From Micromonospora sp. WMMD882 (GTDB lineage: Bacteria > Actinomycetota > Actinomycetes > Mycobacteriales > Micromonosporaceae): 64,000 nucleotides of DNA. The notes beneath the pieces are model-generated. The model ran no database searches, was not told where the DNA came from, and saw only the letters and a list, made by a program, of their open reading frames with translations. This document shows, in pieces, positions 32,473 through 40,978 of the stretch. Positions within the stretch are counted from its first letter, which is position 1; each line of letters opens with the position of its first letter. The stretch lies in contig NZ_CP114903.1 of the NCBI RefSeq assembly GCF_027497255.1, positions 4,898,001 through 4,962,000 on the forward strand. The letters are read 5' to 3'. The position numbers were made by a program, and so were the translations under genes.

Positions 32473-33756
32473 TCAGCGGCGGGCTTGGTGGGCGGCGGTG
32501 AGCCGTTCCAGGGTGGGCACCAGCTCGTTGGCGGTGGGGACGGCCTGCCGTTCGGCCCGCAGCCGGACGGCGTTCTCCTTGAACGACGGGTCCTTGAGCA
32601 CCCGGGTCAGCGCCTCACGCAGCATCTCCGGGGCGAACCAGTCGGAGTCCGCCACGTAGATGCCGGCGCCGCGCCGCTCCAGGCCGTTGCCCTCGGCGAC
32701 CGGCCCCCACCACTTCTCCGTCCAGTACGCGCTGGGCACCAGCAACTGCGGGACCGCGTTCTCCAGCGCGGCGGCGAACGTCTGCGTGCCGCCGTGGTGC
32801 ACGATCGCCGCGCAGCTCGGCAGCAGCGCGTTCATCGGGACGAAGTCGACCACCCGCACGTTGTCCGGCACGTGGTCGAGGGTGGCGGTCTGCCGGCTGT
32901 CCAACGTCGCGACGATCTCGGCGTCGAGGTCGGCGACGGCCTCCATCAGGTCCGCCGGGGACGCCTCGACGCCGTGCGACTCGCGGTGCGAGACGCCCAG
33001 GGTCAGGCAGACCCGGGGCCGCGACGGCGGCTCCCGCATCCAGTCCGGGATCCGGGCCGGTCCGTTGTACGGCACGTGCCGCAGCGGCACGTAGTGCGCG
33101 TTGGTGCGGGGATGGAACACCCAGGACGGCATCGGGTCGATCGTCCACTGGCCGAGCGCGACCTCCTCGTCGAAGTCGTGCCCGTGCCGGCGCAGGATCG
33201 GCCCGAGCCAGCCGGCGAGCGGATCCTCGGGCAGCTCGTCGACGGGCAGCCCGGCCCGGCGGGCGTGGAACGCGGAGCGGATCTGCCCCAGCCCGTCCGC
33301 GCCGAACAGCAGCCGGGCGTGCGCGGCCCCGCTGATCCGGGCGGCCACCCCGCCGGCCAGCGCCAACGTGTTCCAGATGATCAGATCGGGTTTCCAGTCC
33401 TGGGCGTACGCGATGAGGTCGTCGAACATCGGCTCCGGGCAGACCATCGGGAAGAAGCCCGACACGATCGACTCCAGGTGACCGTGCGGATCCTCCGGGA
33501 AGCTGCCGTCGACCGGCTTGACCCAGCCGCCGCTGCGGTCGGCGGCCGAGGTCGGGGCGGCCGGGCCCAACTTCTCCGCCATCCGCAGCTCCCGGCCGAC
33601 GGGGGCCGGGGTGAAGCCGGTGCGGGCCACGTCGTCGGCGAGGTCGGGTTGGCTGGCCACCCGCACCTGGTGCCCGGCGATCTGCAGGGCCCAGGCGAGC
33701 GGGGTCATCGCGTACAGGTGCGACTTGTTGATTCCGGCGAGGAACAGGACGCGCAT
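32473..33756 (-). CDS. Activator-type macrolide glycosyltransferase (EryCIII/DesVII-like)
   Basis: A 427-residue GT-B enzyme. It starts MRVLFLAGINKSHLYAMTPLAWALQIAGHQVRVASQPDLADDV and contains a long central segment (WNTLALAGGVAARISGAAHARLL, LRRHGHDFDEEVALGQWTIDPMP) shared by EryCIII/DesVII-type enzymes. It ends with HHGGTQTFAAALENAVPQLLVP and GAGIYV donor-site motifs. Such enzymes usually need a P450-like partner (DesVIII-type). Here a P450 gene lies 18 bases upstream in the same operon, but it keeps all catalytic residues. Strong ribosome site GCGGAGG. It probably transfers a deoxysugar made by the genes at 54-64 kb. Confidence 0.92.
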   Translation of the reverse strand: MRVLFLAGINKSHLYAMTPLAWALQIAGHQVRVASQPDLADDVARTGFTPAPVGRELRMAEKLGPAAPTSAADRSGGWVKPVDGSFPEDPHGHLESIVSGFFPMVCPEPMFDDLIAYAQDWKPDLIIWNTLALAGGVAARISGAAHARLLFGADGLGQIRSAFHARRAGLPVDELPEDPLAGWLGPILRRHGHDFDEEVALGQWTIDPMPSWVFHPRTNAHYVPLRHVPYNGPARIPDWMREPPSRPRVCLTLGVSHRESHGVEASPADLMEAVADLDAEIVATLDSRQTATLDHVPDNVRVVDFVPMNALLPSCAAIVHHGGTQTFAAALENAVPQLLVPSAYWTEKWWGPVAEGNGLERRGAGIYVADSDWFAPEMLREALTRVLKDPSFKENAVRLRAERQAVPTANELVPTLERLTAAHQARR

Positions 33757-33774
33757 GGCTCGACCTCCGCGGGC

Positions 33775-35007
33775 TCAGGTGTGCAGGACCAGCGGCAGCG
33801 ACGCCAGGCCGCGCATGATGTTCGGGCCGCCGATCTGCCAGGCCAGCTCCTCGGGCCGGCAGGCGAGCTCGATCTTGGGGAAGCGGGCCAGCATGGTGCT
33901 GAACGCGACGTCGCCCTCGACCCGCGCCAGCGGCGCGCCGATGCAGAAGTGCACCCCGTGCCCGAACGCCAGGTGCGGGTTCTGGGCGCGGGTGATGTCC
34001 AGCCGGTCCGGGTCGTCGAACCGGCTCGGGTCGTGGTCGGCGGCGGCCAGGACGATGTTGACGGCGCTGCCGGCCGGGATGGTCGTCCCGGCGATCTCGA
34101 CGTCCTCGGTGGTGAACCGCATCGGCACCCGCTCGATCGGCCCGTTGTAGCGGAGGAACTCGTCGATGGCGTTCGGCATCAGCTCCGGGCGCTCGCGCAG
34201 CAGTCGGAACTGGTCCGGGTGCAGCAGCAGCGCGACGGTGCCGTTGCTGATCAGGTTGACCGTGGTCTCGTGCCCGGCGACCAGCAGCAGCTTGAGCATG
34301 CCGAGCAGCTCCCGCTCGTTGAGCTGGTCACCCTTGCCGGGCACCACCAGGGCGCTGATCAGGTTCGGCTGGGCGTCGTAGTCCAGGTCCGGGTTGACCT
34401 CGGCGCGCAGCGTGGCGACCAGGTCGGTGAGGTACCGGTCCATGTGCTGGTTGCCCTCGCGCCGGCTCTGCACGCCCTCCGGGGTCATCGGGGACGCCAG
34501 CAGCATCCGCGTCCACCGGCCGAACTCGTCGCGGTCCTCGCCGGGGATGCCGAGCAGCTCGCAGATGACGGTGATCGGCAGCGGGTAGGACAGGGCGGCG
34601 ACCAGGTCGACCTCCTTCTGCTCGGCCATCGCCGCGACGAGCCCGTCGGTGATCTCCTGGATCCGGGGCCGCAGCCGCTCGATCCGCCGCCGGGTGAACG
34701 CCATGCTGATCAGGCGGCGCTGCCGGGTGTGGTCCGGCGGGTCGCTGTTGAGCATGTTCGCGCCGAGCGGGCCCTCGTCGCCGACGCCCGCCGCCATCAT
34801 CTTGGCCCACTCCGGGGCCCGCTTCGGGTCCTTCGAGAAGCGGGGGTCGGCCAGCGCGGCGCGGGCGTCGTCGTAGCGGGTGATCAGCCAGATGTCCGAA
34901 CCCATCGGGCCCTGGACGTGGTGCACCGGGGACTCCTCCCGCAGCGTCGCGTAGGCGGGATAGGGGTCGGCCTGGAAACTCTTGCTGAACAGGTCGACTG
35001 CTGTCAT
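33775..35007 (-). CDS. Cytochrome P450
   Basis: A 410-residue soluble bacterial class I P450. I-helix oxygen-binding AGHETT, K-helix ExxR in DEFLRY, and heme loop FGHGVHFCIGAPLAR with the ligand Cys are all intact, so it should hydroxylate or epoxidise rather than act only as a glycosyltransferase activator. Redox partners are not in the window. Start ATG 35007 with GGAAGGGG upstream. First gene of an operon with the glycosyltransferase 18 bases downstream, which implies a tailoring step of the same product. Confidence 0.95.
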   Translation of the reverse strand: MTAVDLFSKSFQADPYPAYATLREESPVHHVQGPMGSDIWLITRYDDARAALADPRFSKDPKRAPEWAKMMAAGVGDEGPLGANMLNSDPPDHTRQRRLISMAFTRRRIERLRPRIQEITDGLVAAMAEQKEVDLVAALSYPLPITVICELLGIPGEDRDEFGRWTRMLLASPMTPEGVQSRREGNQHMDRYLTDLVATLRAEVNPDLDYDAQPNLISALVVPGKGDQLNERELLGMLKLLLVAGHETTVNLISNGTVALLLHPDQFRLLRERPELMPNAIDEFLRYNGPIERVPMRFTTEDVEIAGTTIPAGSAVNIVLAAADHDPSRFDDPDRLDITRAQNPHLAFGHGVHFCIGAPLARVEGDVAFSTMLARFPKIELACRPEELAWQIGGPNIMRGLASLPLVLHT

Positions 35008-35299
35008 GACGTGCCCCTTCCAGTGACGGAGACGTCGGCGCGGTCTCCGTCGGCTCGGTCAGCGGTGGGGGCCAGGCGGGGCGGGCCGCGCGGCATGGAA
35101 ACCCGCGTCCCATGGTCATCGTGGGGCCGTCCCACCCGCATCTCCTGCCGTGCGCTCGTCCCGGCCGGCGCCCCCGCGCCGTCCCGGGAGGCGATAACGT
35201 CGCAGGCACGCGCCCGACCGCCGATGAGTTTTCCGCCGCCGCGCCGTCGTAACGGTGGGAGACCGGTGGGTCACCGTGGCCGAGGGGCGGAGGTACGTC

Positions 35300-36349
35300 G
35301 TGAGCAGGGTGGGCACAGGGCAGAGCGAGGAACCGGCGGTGGTGGACGCCGTCCGCGCCGGTGACGAGGCGGCGTTCGCCGAGCTGACCGAGCGGCACCG
35401 CCGTGAGCTGCACGTGCACTGCTACCGGATGCTCGGCTCCTTCGACGACGCCGAGGACCTGGTGCAGGAGACCTTCCTGCGGGCCTGGCGCAGACGCGAG
35501 ACGTTCCAGGGCCGGTCCACCTTCCGGGCCTGGCTGTACCGCATCGCCACCAACGCCTGCCTGGATTTCGTCGAGCGTCACCCGCGGCGGCCCCGGGGCG
35601 CGCTGACCACCACCCCGGCCCCGGCCGGCCCGGCGTCGGCGGCGGCCTTCCCGCAGGTGGAGATCCCCTGGTTGCAGCCGTACCCGGATCGGCTCCTGGA
35701 GCCGGTGGCCTCCCCCGACGCGGAGCCGGACACGGCGGTCATCGCCAAGGAGACCATCGAGCTGGCGTTCCTGGCGGCCATCCAGCACCTGCCGCCCAAG
35801 CAGCGCGCGGTGCTCATCCTGCGGGACGTGCTCGGCTGGCCGGCCAACGACACGGCGGCGCTGCTGAACGGCACCGTGCCGGCGGTCAACAGCGCCCTGC
35901 AACGGGCCAGGCTGACGCTCAAGCAGCACCTGCCGCAGCGGCGCAGCGAGTGGGCCGCGGTGACCGACCCGAGCGAGGAGGAACGCGCCGTCCTCCAGCG
36001 GTACGTGCGGGCGACCGAGAACGCCGACCTGGCGGGCCTGGCCGAGCTGCTGCGGGAGGACGCCCGCTTCACCATGCCGCCCAAGCCCACCTGGTACGTC
36101 GGGCGTGCCACGATCATCGAGACGTGGACCCCGGTGCTGGTGGGCCCGAACGCCTGGCGGGACTGGCGGCACGTGCTGACCCGGGCCAACCGGCAGCCGG
36201 CGGTGGCCTGTTACGTCCGGCCCGAGGGCGCGGACCGCTACCACGCGCTCGGGCTCGACGTGCTGCGCATCGAGGACGGCGCGGTCGCGGAGATCACCGC
36301 CTTCCAGCCGGAGGTCTTTCCCGCGTTCGGCCTGCCGCTCACCGTGTGA
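35300..36349 (+). CDS. ECF sigma factor with SnoaL-like C-terminal domain (SigG/SigJ type)
   Basis: A 349-residue sigma factor. Region 2 is FAELTERHRRELHVHCYRMLGSFDDAEDLVQETFLRAWRRRE, region 4 is LPPKQRAVLILRDVLGWPANDTAALLNGTVPAVNSALQRAR. A C-terminal NTF2/SnoaL-like domain (about 235-349) replaces a separate anti-sigma factor in this group. Start GTG 35300 is chosen for the GGAGG six bases upstream; the frame opens 15 codons earlier. Its stop overlaps the cupin start (TGATG). It may regulate the nearby biosynthetic genes, but no target promoter was identified. Confidence 0.93.
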   Translation: MSRVGTGQSEEPAVVDAVRAGDEAAFAELTERHRRELHVHCYRMLGSFDDAEDLVQETFLRAWRRRETFQGRSTFRAWLYRIATNACLDFVERHPRRPRGALTTTPAPAGPASAAAFPQVEIPWLQPYPDRLLEPVASPDAEPDTAVIAKETIELAFLAAIQHLPPKQRAVLILRDVLGWPANDTAALLNGTVPAVNSALQRARLTLKQHLPQRRSEWAAVTDPSEEERAVLQRYVRATENADLAGLAELLREDARFTMPPKPTWYVGRATIIETWTPVLVGPNAWRDWRHVLTRANRQPAVACYVRPEGADRYHALGLDVLRIEDGAVAEITAFQPEVFPAFGLPLTV

Positions 36350-36651
36350 TGGGCGAGGAGCCGACGCACGACCCGTTCTCCTTCCTCGGCCACCCGCTGC
36401 CACCCACCTTCGACCTGCTCCGGGTCGAGCTGGCCCCCGGCTGCCTGACCACCGTCGACGAGGCCGCGTGGCGGGCGGCGATCGTGATCGTGGAGCAGGG
36501 CGAGATCGAGGCCGAGTACCCCGACGGCGGGCGGCTGGGGTTCCGCAGCGGGGACCTGCTGTGGTTCGACGGGAACCCGCCGCTGGTCCTGCGGAACAAC
36601 GGCGTCGAGCCGGTACGGCTCGCCGCGATCTCCCGCCGCAAGGCCGCCTGA
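36349..36651 (+). CDS. Small cupin-like protein coupled to the sigma factor
   Basis: A 100-residue cytosolic protein with a single cupin-like strand pattern: LAPGCLTTVDEAAWRAAIVIVEQGEIEAEYPDGG, then FRSGDLLWFDGNPPLVLRNNGVEPVRLAAISR. The usual metal His are absent, so it may bind a small ligand rather than catalyse. Translational coupling (TGATG) with the ECF sigma suggests it modulates that regulator. It has no ribosome site of its own. Confidence 0.72.
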   Translation: MGEEPTHDPFSFLGHPLPPTFDLLRVELAPGCLTTVDEAAWRAAIVIVEQGEIEAEYPDGGRLGFRSGDLLWFDGNPPLVLRNNGVEPVRLAAISRRKAA

Positions 36652-36696
36652 GCCCGCCCGGCCGGGCCCGCACGGGTCGGCCCGGCCGCACGGCCG

Positions 36697-36734
36697 GCGG
36701 ATTCGGCCCGCCGTCGCGGATTCGGCCCGCCGTC
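36697..36734. repeat. 19-bp tandem duplication
   Basis: Two perfect copies of GCGGATTCGGCCCGCCGTC in the gap between the cupin and DUF899 genes. Confidence 0.85.
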
Positions 36735-36810
36735 GCGATGAGTTTCCGCGCGGTTACCCGTCATACCGGGTGGACGCCGTGACGGGGCGCCCGTCAGGAG
36801 GAAAGAAGAC

Positions 36811-37452
36811 ATGACACCAAGGGTCGTCAGCCGCGACGAGTGGCTTGTGGAACGCGAGAAACTACTGGTACGTGAGAAGCAGTTGACGCGCGAGCGGGAC
36901 GCGGTGAGCGCGCTGCGGCGCGAGCTGCCGATGGTCCGGATCGACAAGACCTACACGTTCGAGGGGCCGGAGGGCTCCGTGGACCTGCTCGGTCTCTTCG
37001 ACGGCTCGCGGCAGTTGATCGTCCGGCACTACATGTTCCACCCCAACTGGGACGAGGGCTGTGCCGGCTGCTCGTTGCAGGTCGACAATCTCGGCCACCC
37101 GGCGCACCTGCGGGCCCGGGACACCAACCTGGTGCTGATCTCGCGGGCCCCGCTGGCGAAGCTCACCAGCTTCAAGGAGCGGATGGGCTGGACGGTCCCC
37201 TGGTACTCCTCCTTCGCCACCGACTTCAACCAGGACTTCGGCGTCACCCGGGACAACTCCGAGTCGTCCGGGCTGAGCGTCTTCCTCCGCGACGGCGACG
37301 ACATCTTCCACACCTACTCGTCGTTCTCCCGGGGCGGTGACGCCCTGATCAACACCTACAACTACCTCGACCTGACGCCGCTCGGCCGGCAGGAGGCCGA
37401 GTTGGACTACCCCCAGCAGTGGTGGCGGCTGCACGACCAGTACGAGAACTGA
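36811..37452 (+). CDS. DUF899 thioredoxin-like protein
   Basis: A 213-residue cytosolic protein of the DUF899 (AhpC/TSA-fold-like) family: VVSRDEWLVEREKLLVREKQLTRERDAVSALRRELPMV, KTYTFEGPEG, MFHPNWDEGCAGCS with a CxxC pair, and the C-terminal TYNYLDLTPLGRQE. The CxxC suggests a redox role, but no activity is established to my knowledge. Ribosome site AGGAGG. An exporter gene follows after 71 bases. Confidence 0.88.
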   Translation: MTPRVVSRDEWLVEREKLLVREKQLTRERDAVSALRRELPMVRIDKTYTFEGPEGSVDLLGLFDGSRQLIVRHYMFHPNWDEGCAGCSLQVDNLGHPAHLRARDTNLVLISRAPLAKLTSFKERMGWTVPWYSSFATDFNQDFGVTRDNSESSGLSVFLRDGDDIFHTYSSFSRGGDALINTYNYLDLTPLGRQEAELDYPQQWWRLHDQYEN

Positions 37453-37523
37453 GCGCCACCCACCCACCCTCCCTCCGACCCCCCGACCCCCCGACCCCCG
37501 ACCCCCGACCAAGAAGGGTTCCC

Positions 37524-39140
37524 ATGGAGATCAACAACGCAGCGGCCGAGCCGGTACGCGCCACCCGCCGCGAATGGCTGGGGCTCGCCGTCCTCGCCCT
37601 GCCCACCCTGCTGCTGTCGCTCGACCTCAGCGCCCTGCACCTGGCGCTGTCCAAGCTCAGCAGCGACCTCGGCGCGAGCAGCATCGAACAGCTCTGGATC
37701 ATCGACATCTACGGCTTCATGATCGCCGGCTTCCTGATCACAATGGGCAGCCTCGGCGACCGGATCGGCCGCCGTAAGCTCCTGCTCATCGGCGCGACGT
37801 TCTTCGCGATCGCGTCGGTGCTCGCGGCGTTCTCCACCACGCCGGAGATGCTCATCGTCACCCGGGCGCTGCTCGGCATCGCCGGCGCGACACTGATGCC
37901 GTCCACCCTCGCCCTGATCACCAACATGTTCCAGGACCCGGCCCAGCGCGGCGCGGCCATCGGCGTCTGGATCAGCTGCTTCATGGGCGGCATGGTGATC
38001 GGCCCACTGGTCGGCGGCGCGCTGCTCCAGTTCTTCTGGTGGGGCTCGGTCTTCCTGCTCGCCGTGCCGGTGATGGTGCTGCTGCTGGCCGCCGGCCCGG
38101 CGCTGCTGCCGGAGTTCAAGGACCCGAACGCCACCGGGCGACTTGACCTGATCAGCGTCGTGCTGTCCCTGGCCACGATCCTGCCGGCCGTGTGGGGCGT
38201 CAAGGAGCTGGCCGACTCGGGCGTCGCCGCCGGGCCGCTGGCGGCCATCGCGGTCGGCCTGGTGGCCGGCGTGCTCTTCGTGATCCGGCAGCAGCGCCTC
38301 GAGCAGCCGCTGATGGACCTGCGGCTGTTCGGCATCCGCTCGTTCAGCGGCGCGCTGGTGATCGCCCTGCTCGGCGCGGCCGTCGGTGGCGGCACGATCC
38401 TCGTCGTCAACATCTACCTGCAGATGGTCGAGGGGCTCACCCCGCTCCGCGCCGGCCTGCTCATGCTGCCGTCCGGCATCGCCATGGTCATCGCCGCGAT
38501 GACCGCGCCGGCCATCGCCCGTACGGTGCGGCCGGCGTACGTGATCGCGGGCGGCATGGTCGTCGCCGCGATCGGCTACGTGCTGCTCACCCAGGTCGAC
38601 CGCAGCGGCGGGTTCGCGCTCATCGTCGTCGCGGTGATCCTCACCAGCGCCGGCAGCGGCCCGCAGGCGGCGCTGAGCACCGAGCTGGTGCTGCGGGCCG
38701 CCCCGCCGGAGAAGGCCGGCTCGGCCGCGTCGATGTCGGAGACCAGCGGTGAGCTGGGCATGGCGCTCGGCGTGGCGATCCTCGGCAGCACCGCCACCGC
38801 GGTCTACGGCGCCAGCCTGGACGGCAACATCCCGGCCGGCACGCCCGACGCCGTCGCCGAGCCGGCCCGGGCCAGCGTCATCGGCGCGGTGACCGCCGGC
38901 CAGGGGCTCGACGAGCCGCTGAGCGGGCAGCTCATCGACGCGGCGCGGACCGCTTTCACCAGCGGCCTGCACTCCGTCGCCTGGATCAGCGCGGCGCTGC
39001 TGATCTTCCTGGCGATCGTGGCGGTGGCCACCCTGAGCGGCGCGCCGCCGACCGGGGCGGCCGGGCACCCGGGCGCGCCGGGCGCGCCGGAGGAGCCGAC
39101 CGAAGGCCCCGAGCTGGAGGCCGCCGCCGAACGGCCCTGA
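37524..39140 (+). CDS. DHA2-type MFS multidrug exporter (14 TM)
   Basis: A 538-residue integral membrane protein with about 14 helices, like SmvA/QacA proton-coupled drug exporters. It has LDLSALHLALSKLSSDLGAS in helix 1, the motif A loop GSLGDRIGRRKLLLIGA, and motif C-type ALLGIAGATLMPSTLALI. The C-terminus is Pro/Glu-rich. In this neighbourhood it is the best candidate for self-resistance or product export. Start ATG 37524 follows a C-rich stretch with AAGAAGGG as the ribosome site. A 25-bp minisatellite begins eight bases after the stop. Confidence 0.92.
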   Translation: MEINNAAAEPVRATRREWLGLAVLALPTLLLSLDLSALHLALSKLSSDLGASSIEQLWIIDIYGFMIAGFLITMGSLGDRIGRRKLLLIGATFFAIASVLAAFSTTPEMLIVTRALLGIAGATLMPSTLALITNMFQDPAQRGAAIGVWISCFMGGMVIGPLVGGALLQFFWWGSVFLLAVPVMVLLLAAGPALLPEFKDPNATGRLDLISVVLSLATILPAVWGVKELADSGVAAGPLAAIAVGLVAGVLFVIRQQRLEQPLMDLRLFGIRSFSGALVIALLGAAVGGGTILVVNIYLQMVEGLTPLRAGLLMLPSGIAMVIAAMTAPAIARTVRPAYVIAGGMVVAAIGYVLLTQVDRSGGFALIVVAVILTSAGSGPQAALSTELVLRAAPPEKAGSAASMSETSGELGMALGVAILGSTATAVYGASLDGNIPAGTPDAVAEPARASVIGAVTAGQGLDEPLSGQLIDAARTAFTSGLHSVAWISAALLIFLAIVAVATLSGAPPTGAAGHPGAPGAPEEPTEGPELEAAAERP

Positions 39141-39751
39141 CCAGCCACGGCCCGTCGGGCCCTGACCAGCCACGGTCCGTCGGGCCGTGACCCGGCGCGG
39201 TCTGTCGGGTCGTGACCAGCCACGGCCCGTCGGGCCCTGACCAGCCACGGTCCGTCGGGTCGTGCCCCGGCGCGGCCCGCCGGGCCCGGACCAAGCGCGG
39301 TCTGTCGGGTCGTGACGCGGCGCGGTCTGTCGGGTCGTGCCCCGGCGCGGCCCGCCGGGCCCGGACCAAGCGCGGTCTGTCGGGCCGTGACCAGCACGGT
39401 CACGGCCCGACCGGCCGCGCCCGGCCGGTTCTCCCCGCGCCCGGCACCATGATCCACTCCACTTTCAGGATGTCGGGGTGTCCGCGGCGATGGAAGCCCC
39501 TACATCCGGGAAATGCCAACCGCAGCCCGGCCGACGGGCGCCGGGCGCCGGGCGCCGACCGCAGCCCGGCCGACGGGCGCCGGGCGGCGGGCGGCGAAGT
39601 CCCGGCCGACGGAGCCCGGCCGGCGGGCTCCGGACGGGTCGACGGGGCTGTGGGGCTGTGGGGCACGAGCGAGCGGGCGTGGGGATGATCCCCACGCCCG
39701 CTGTCGGGTCCGCGCCGTCCGGTCGCCGGTGGTCCCGGCGGGCCGGCGGGC
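39141..39751. other. Gene-free region dominated by minisatellite DNA (about 610 bases)
   Basis: It contains ten 25-bp units (39148-39396) and a second GC-rich repeat (CGGCCGACGGGCGCCGGGCG, about 39526-39590). No coding or RNA feature is supported between the exporter (+) and the monooxygenase (-), which converge here. Confidence 0.75.
39148..39396. repeat. 25-bp minisatellite, 10 degenerate copies
   Basis: Consecutive units start at 39148, 39173, 39198 and so on every 25 bases, each CGGYCYGTCGGGYCSTGACC-like. At least three sequence variants alternate, as expected from old expansions by unequal exchange. Confidence 0.9.
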
Positions 39752-40936
39752 TCAGATGTAGAGCGAGTTCGGCTCCAGGCCGCACAGGACGCGCCCGTAC
39801 AGCTCGTAGTTGGTGCTGGGCAGCATGAGCGCGTGCAGGTTGACGGTGGTGACGTCCCGGGCGATCCGCTGGATCGGGGCCGACGTGTAGATCGACGAGC
39901 CGCCGCTGGCCATGGCGAAGATGTCCACCGCCGCCTTGCCCAGCTCGCACACCGCGCCGATGTCCGCCCGGGAGCGGGCCCGCTCCTCCAGCGTCCACGG
40001 CTCGCCGGTGAGGCTCTTGTCGTCCACCAGCGTCGTCAGCCGGTGGGCGTGGAACTCCGCCTGGTCCATCTTCAGCGTCGCCTCGGCGACCTGGAGGTGG
40101 GTGAGCGGCGCGTCGGCCTGCTTCTCGTAGCTGGTGTAGGTGATCTTCCGGTTGGGCAGGCGCTCGAAGAACGTGTCCCGGGCCGCCCGCGCCAGACCGA
40201 GGATCGTCCCCACCGAGCTGGCGTTGGCCACCCCGAGCAGCGGCGCCCGGTACATCGGCGAGTCGGCGTTGAGCGCCGACGCGTACTGGCCCTGGAGGAT
40301 CAGCGGCAGGGGCAGCACCCGGTGCTGGGGCACGAACACGTCCCGGGCCACCGTCGACACGCTGCCCGAGCCGCGCATGCCGGCGGTGTGCCAGTCGTCG
40401 ACGATCTGGAGGTCGGACATCGGCACCAGCGCCATGATCGGCCACATCGACGCGCCGTCGGGGGTCGGCGCCATGGCGATGATCTCCTGCCAGTGGCTGT
40501 GCAGCGCGCCGCTGATGAAGCCCCACTGCCCGTTGACGACGTACCCGCCCTCGGTGGGGGTCGCTTCGGCCGACGGGCTGAGGGTGCCGCAGACCCGCAC
40601 GTCCCGGGTCGCGAACACCTCGTCCTGCGCCTCGTCGGGGAAGAGCCCGACCATCCAGCCCGGGATCGTCCAGACCGACATGGTCCAGCCGACCGAGCCG
40701 TCGCCGCGGGCCAGCTCGGCGGTCACCTCGGCCTGGGTGCGGGTGTCCGACTCGTAGCCGCCGTACCGCTTCGGGATGCGCATCCGGAACATGCCGGCCT
40801 CGGCCAGCGCCTCGACGACCTCGTCGTGCATCCGGCGGTTCTCCTCCGCCCAGGAGGCGTGCTTCTGCAGCAACGGCACCAGAGCGGTGGCGCGCTGGAC
40901 CAGCTCGTTCCTCGATGGTGCCTGGGTGGTCTCCAC
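39752..40936 (-). CDS. Flavin-dependent monooxygenase of acyl-CoA-dehydrogenase fold
   Basis: A 394-residue protein of the acyl-CoA dehydrogenase/HpaB-like flavin monooxygenase family: RMRIPKRYGGYESDTRTQAEVTAELARGDGSVGWTMSVW, GTLSPSAEATPTEGGYVVNGQWGFISGALHSHW, and a C-terminal four-helix part. It lacks the catalytic Glu context of true acyl-CoA dehydrogenases, as in two-component oxygenases using reduced flavin from a separate reductase. Such enzymes hydroxylate aromatic or polyketide substrates. Start GTG 40936 with GAAGGAG upstream; 42 bases after the GMC gene, with which it is probably co-transcribed. A flavin reductase is not in the window. Confidence 0.85.
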   Translation of the reverse strand: METTQAPSRNELVQRATALVPLLQKHASWAEENRRMHDEVVEALAEAGMFRMRIPKRYGGYESDTRTQAEVTAELARGDGSVGWTMSVWTIPGWMVGLFPDEAQDEVFATRDVRVCGTLSPSAEATPTEGGYVVNGQWGFISGALHSHWQEIIAMAPTPDGASMWPIMALVPMSDLQIVDDWHTAGMRGSGSVSTVARDVFVPQHRVLPLPLILQGQYASALNADSPMYRAPLLGVANASSVGTILGLARAARDTFFERLPNRKITYTSYEKQADAPLTHLQVAEATLKMDQAEFHAHRLTTLVDDKSLTGEPWTLEERARSRADIGAVCELGKAAVDIFAMASGGSSIYTSAPIQRIARDVTTVNLHALMLPSTNYELYGRVLCGLEPNSLYI

Positions 40937-40978
40937 TGTGGGCTCTCCTTCACGCAGGGACGGGAATCCGGTCGCAGG

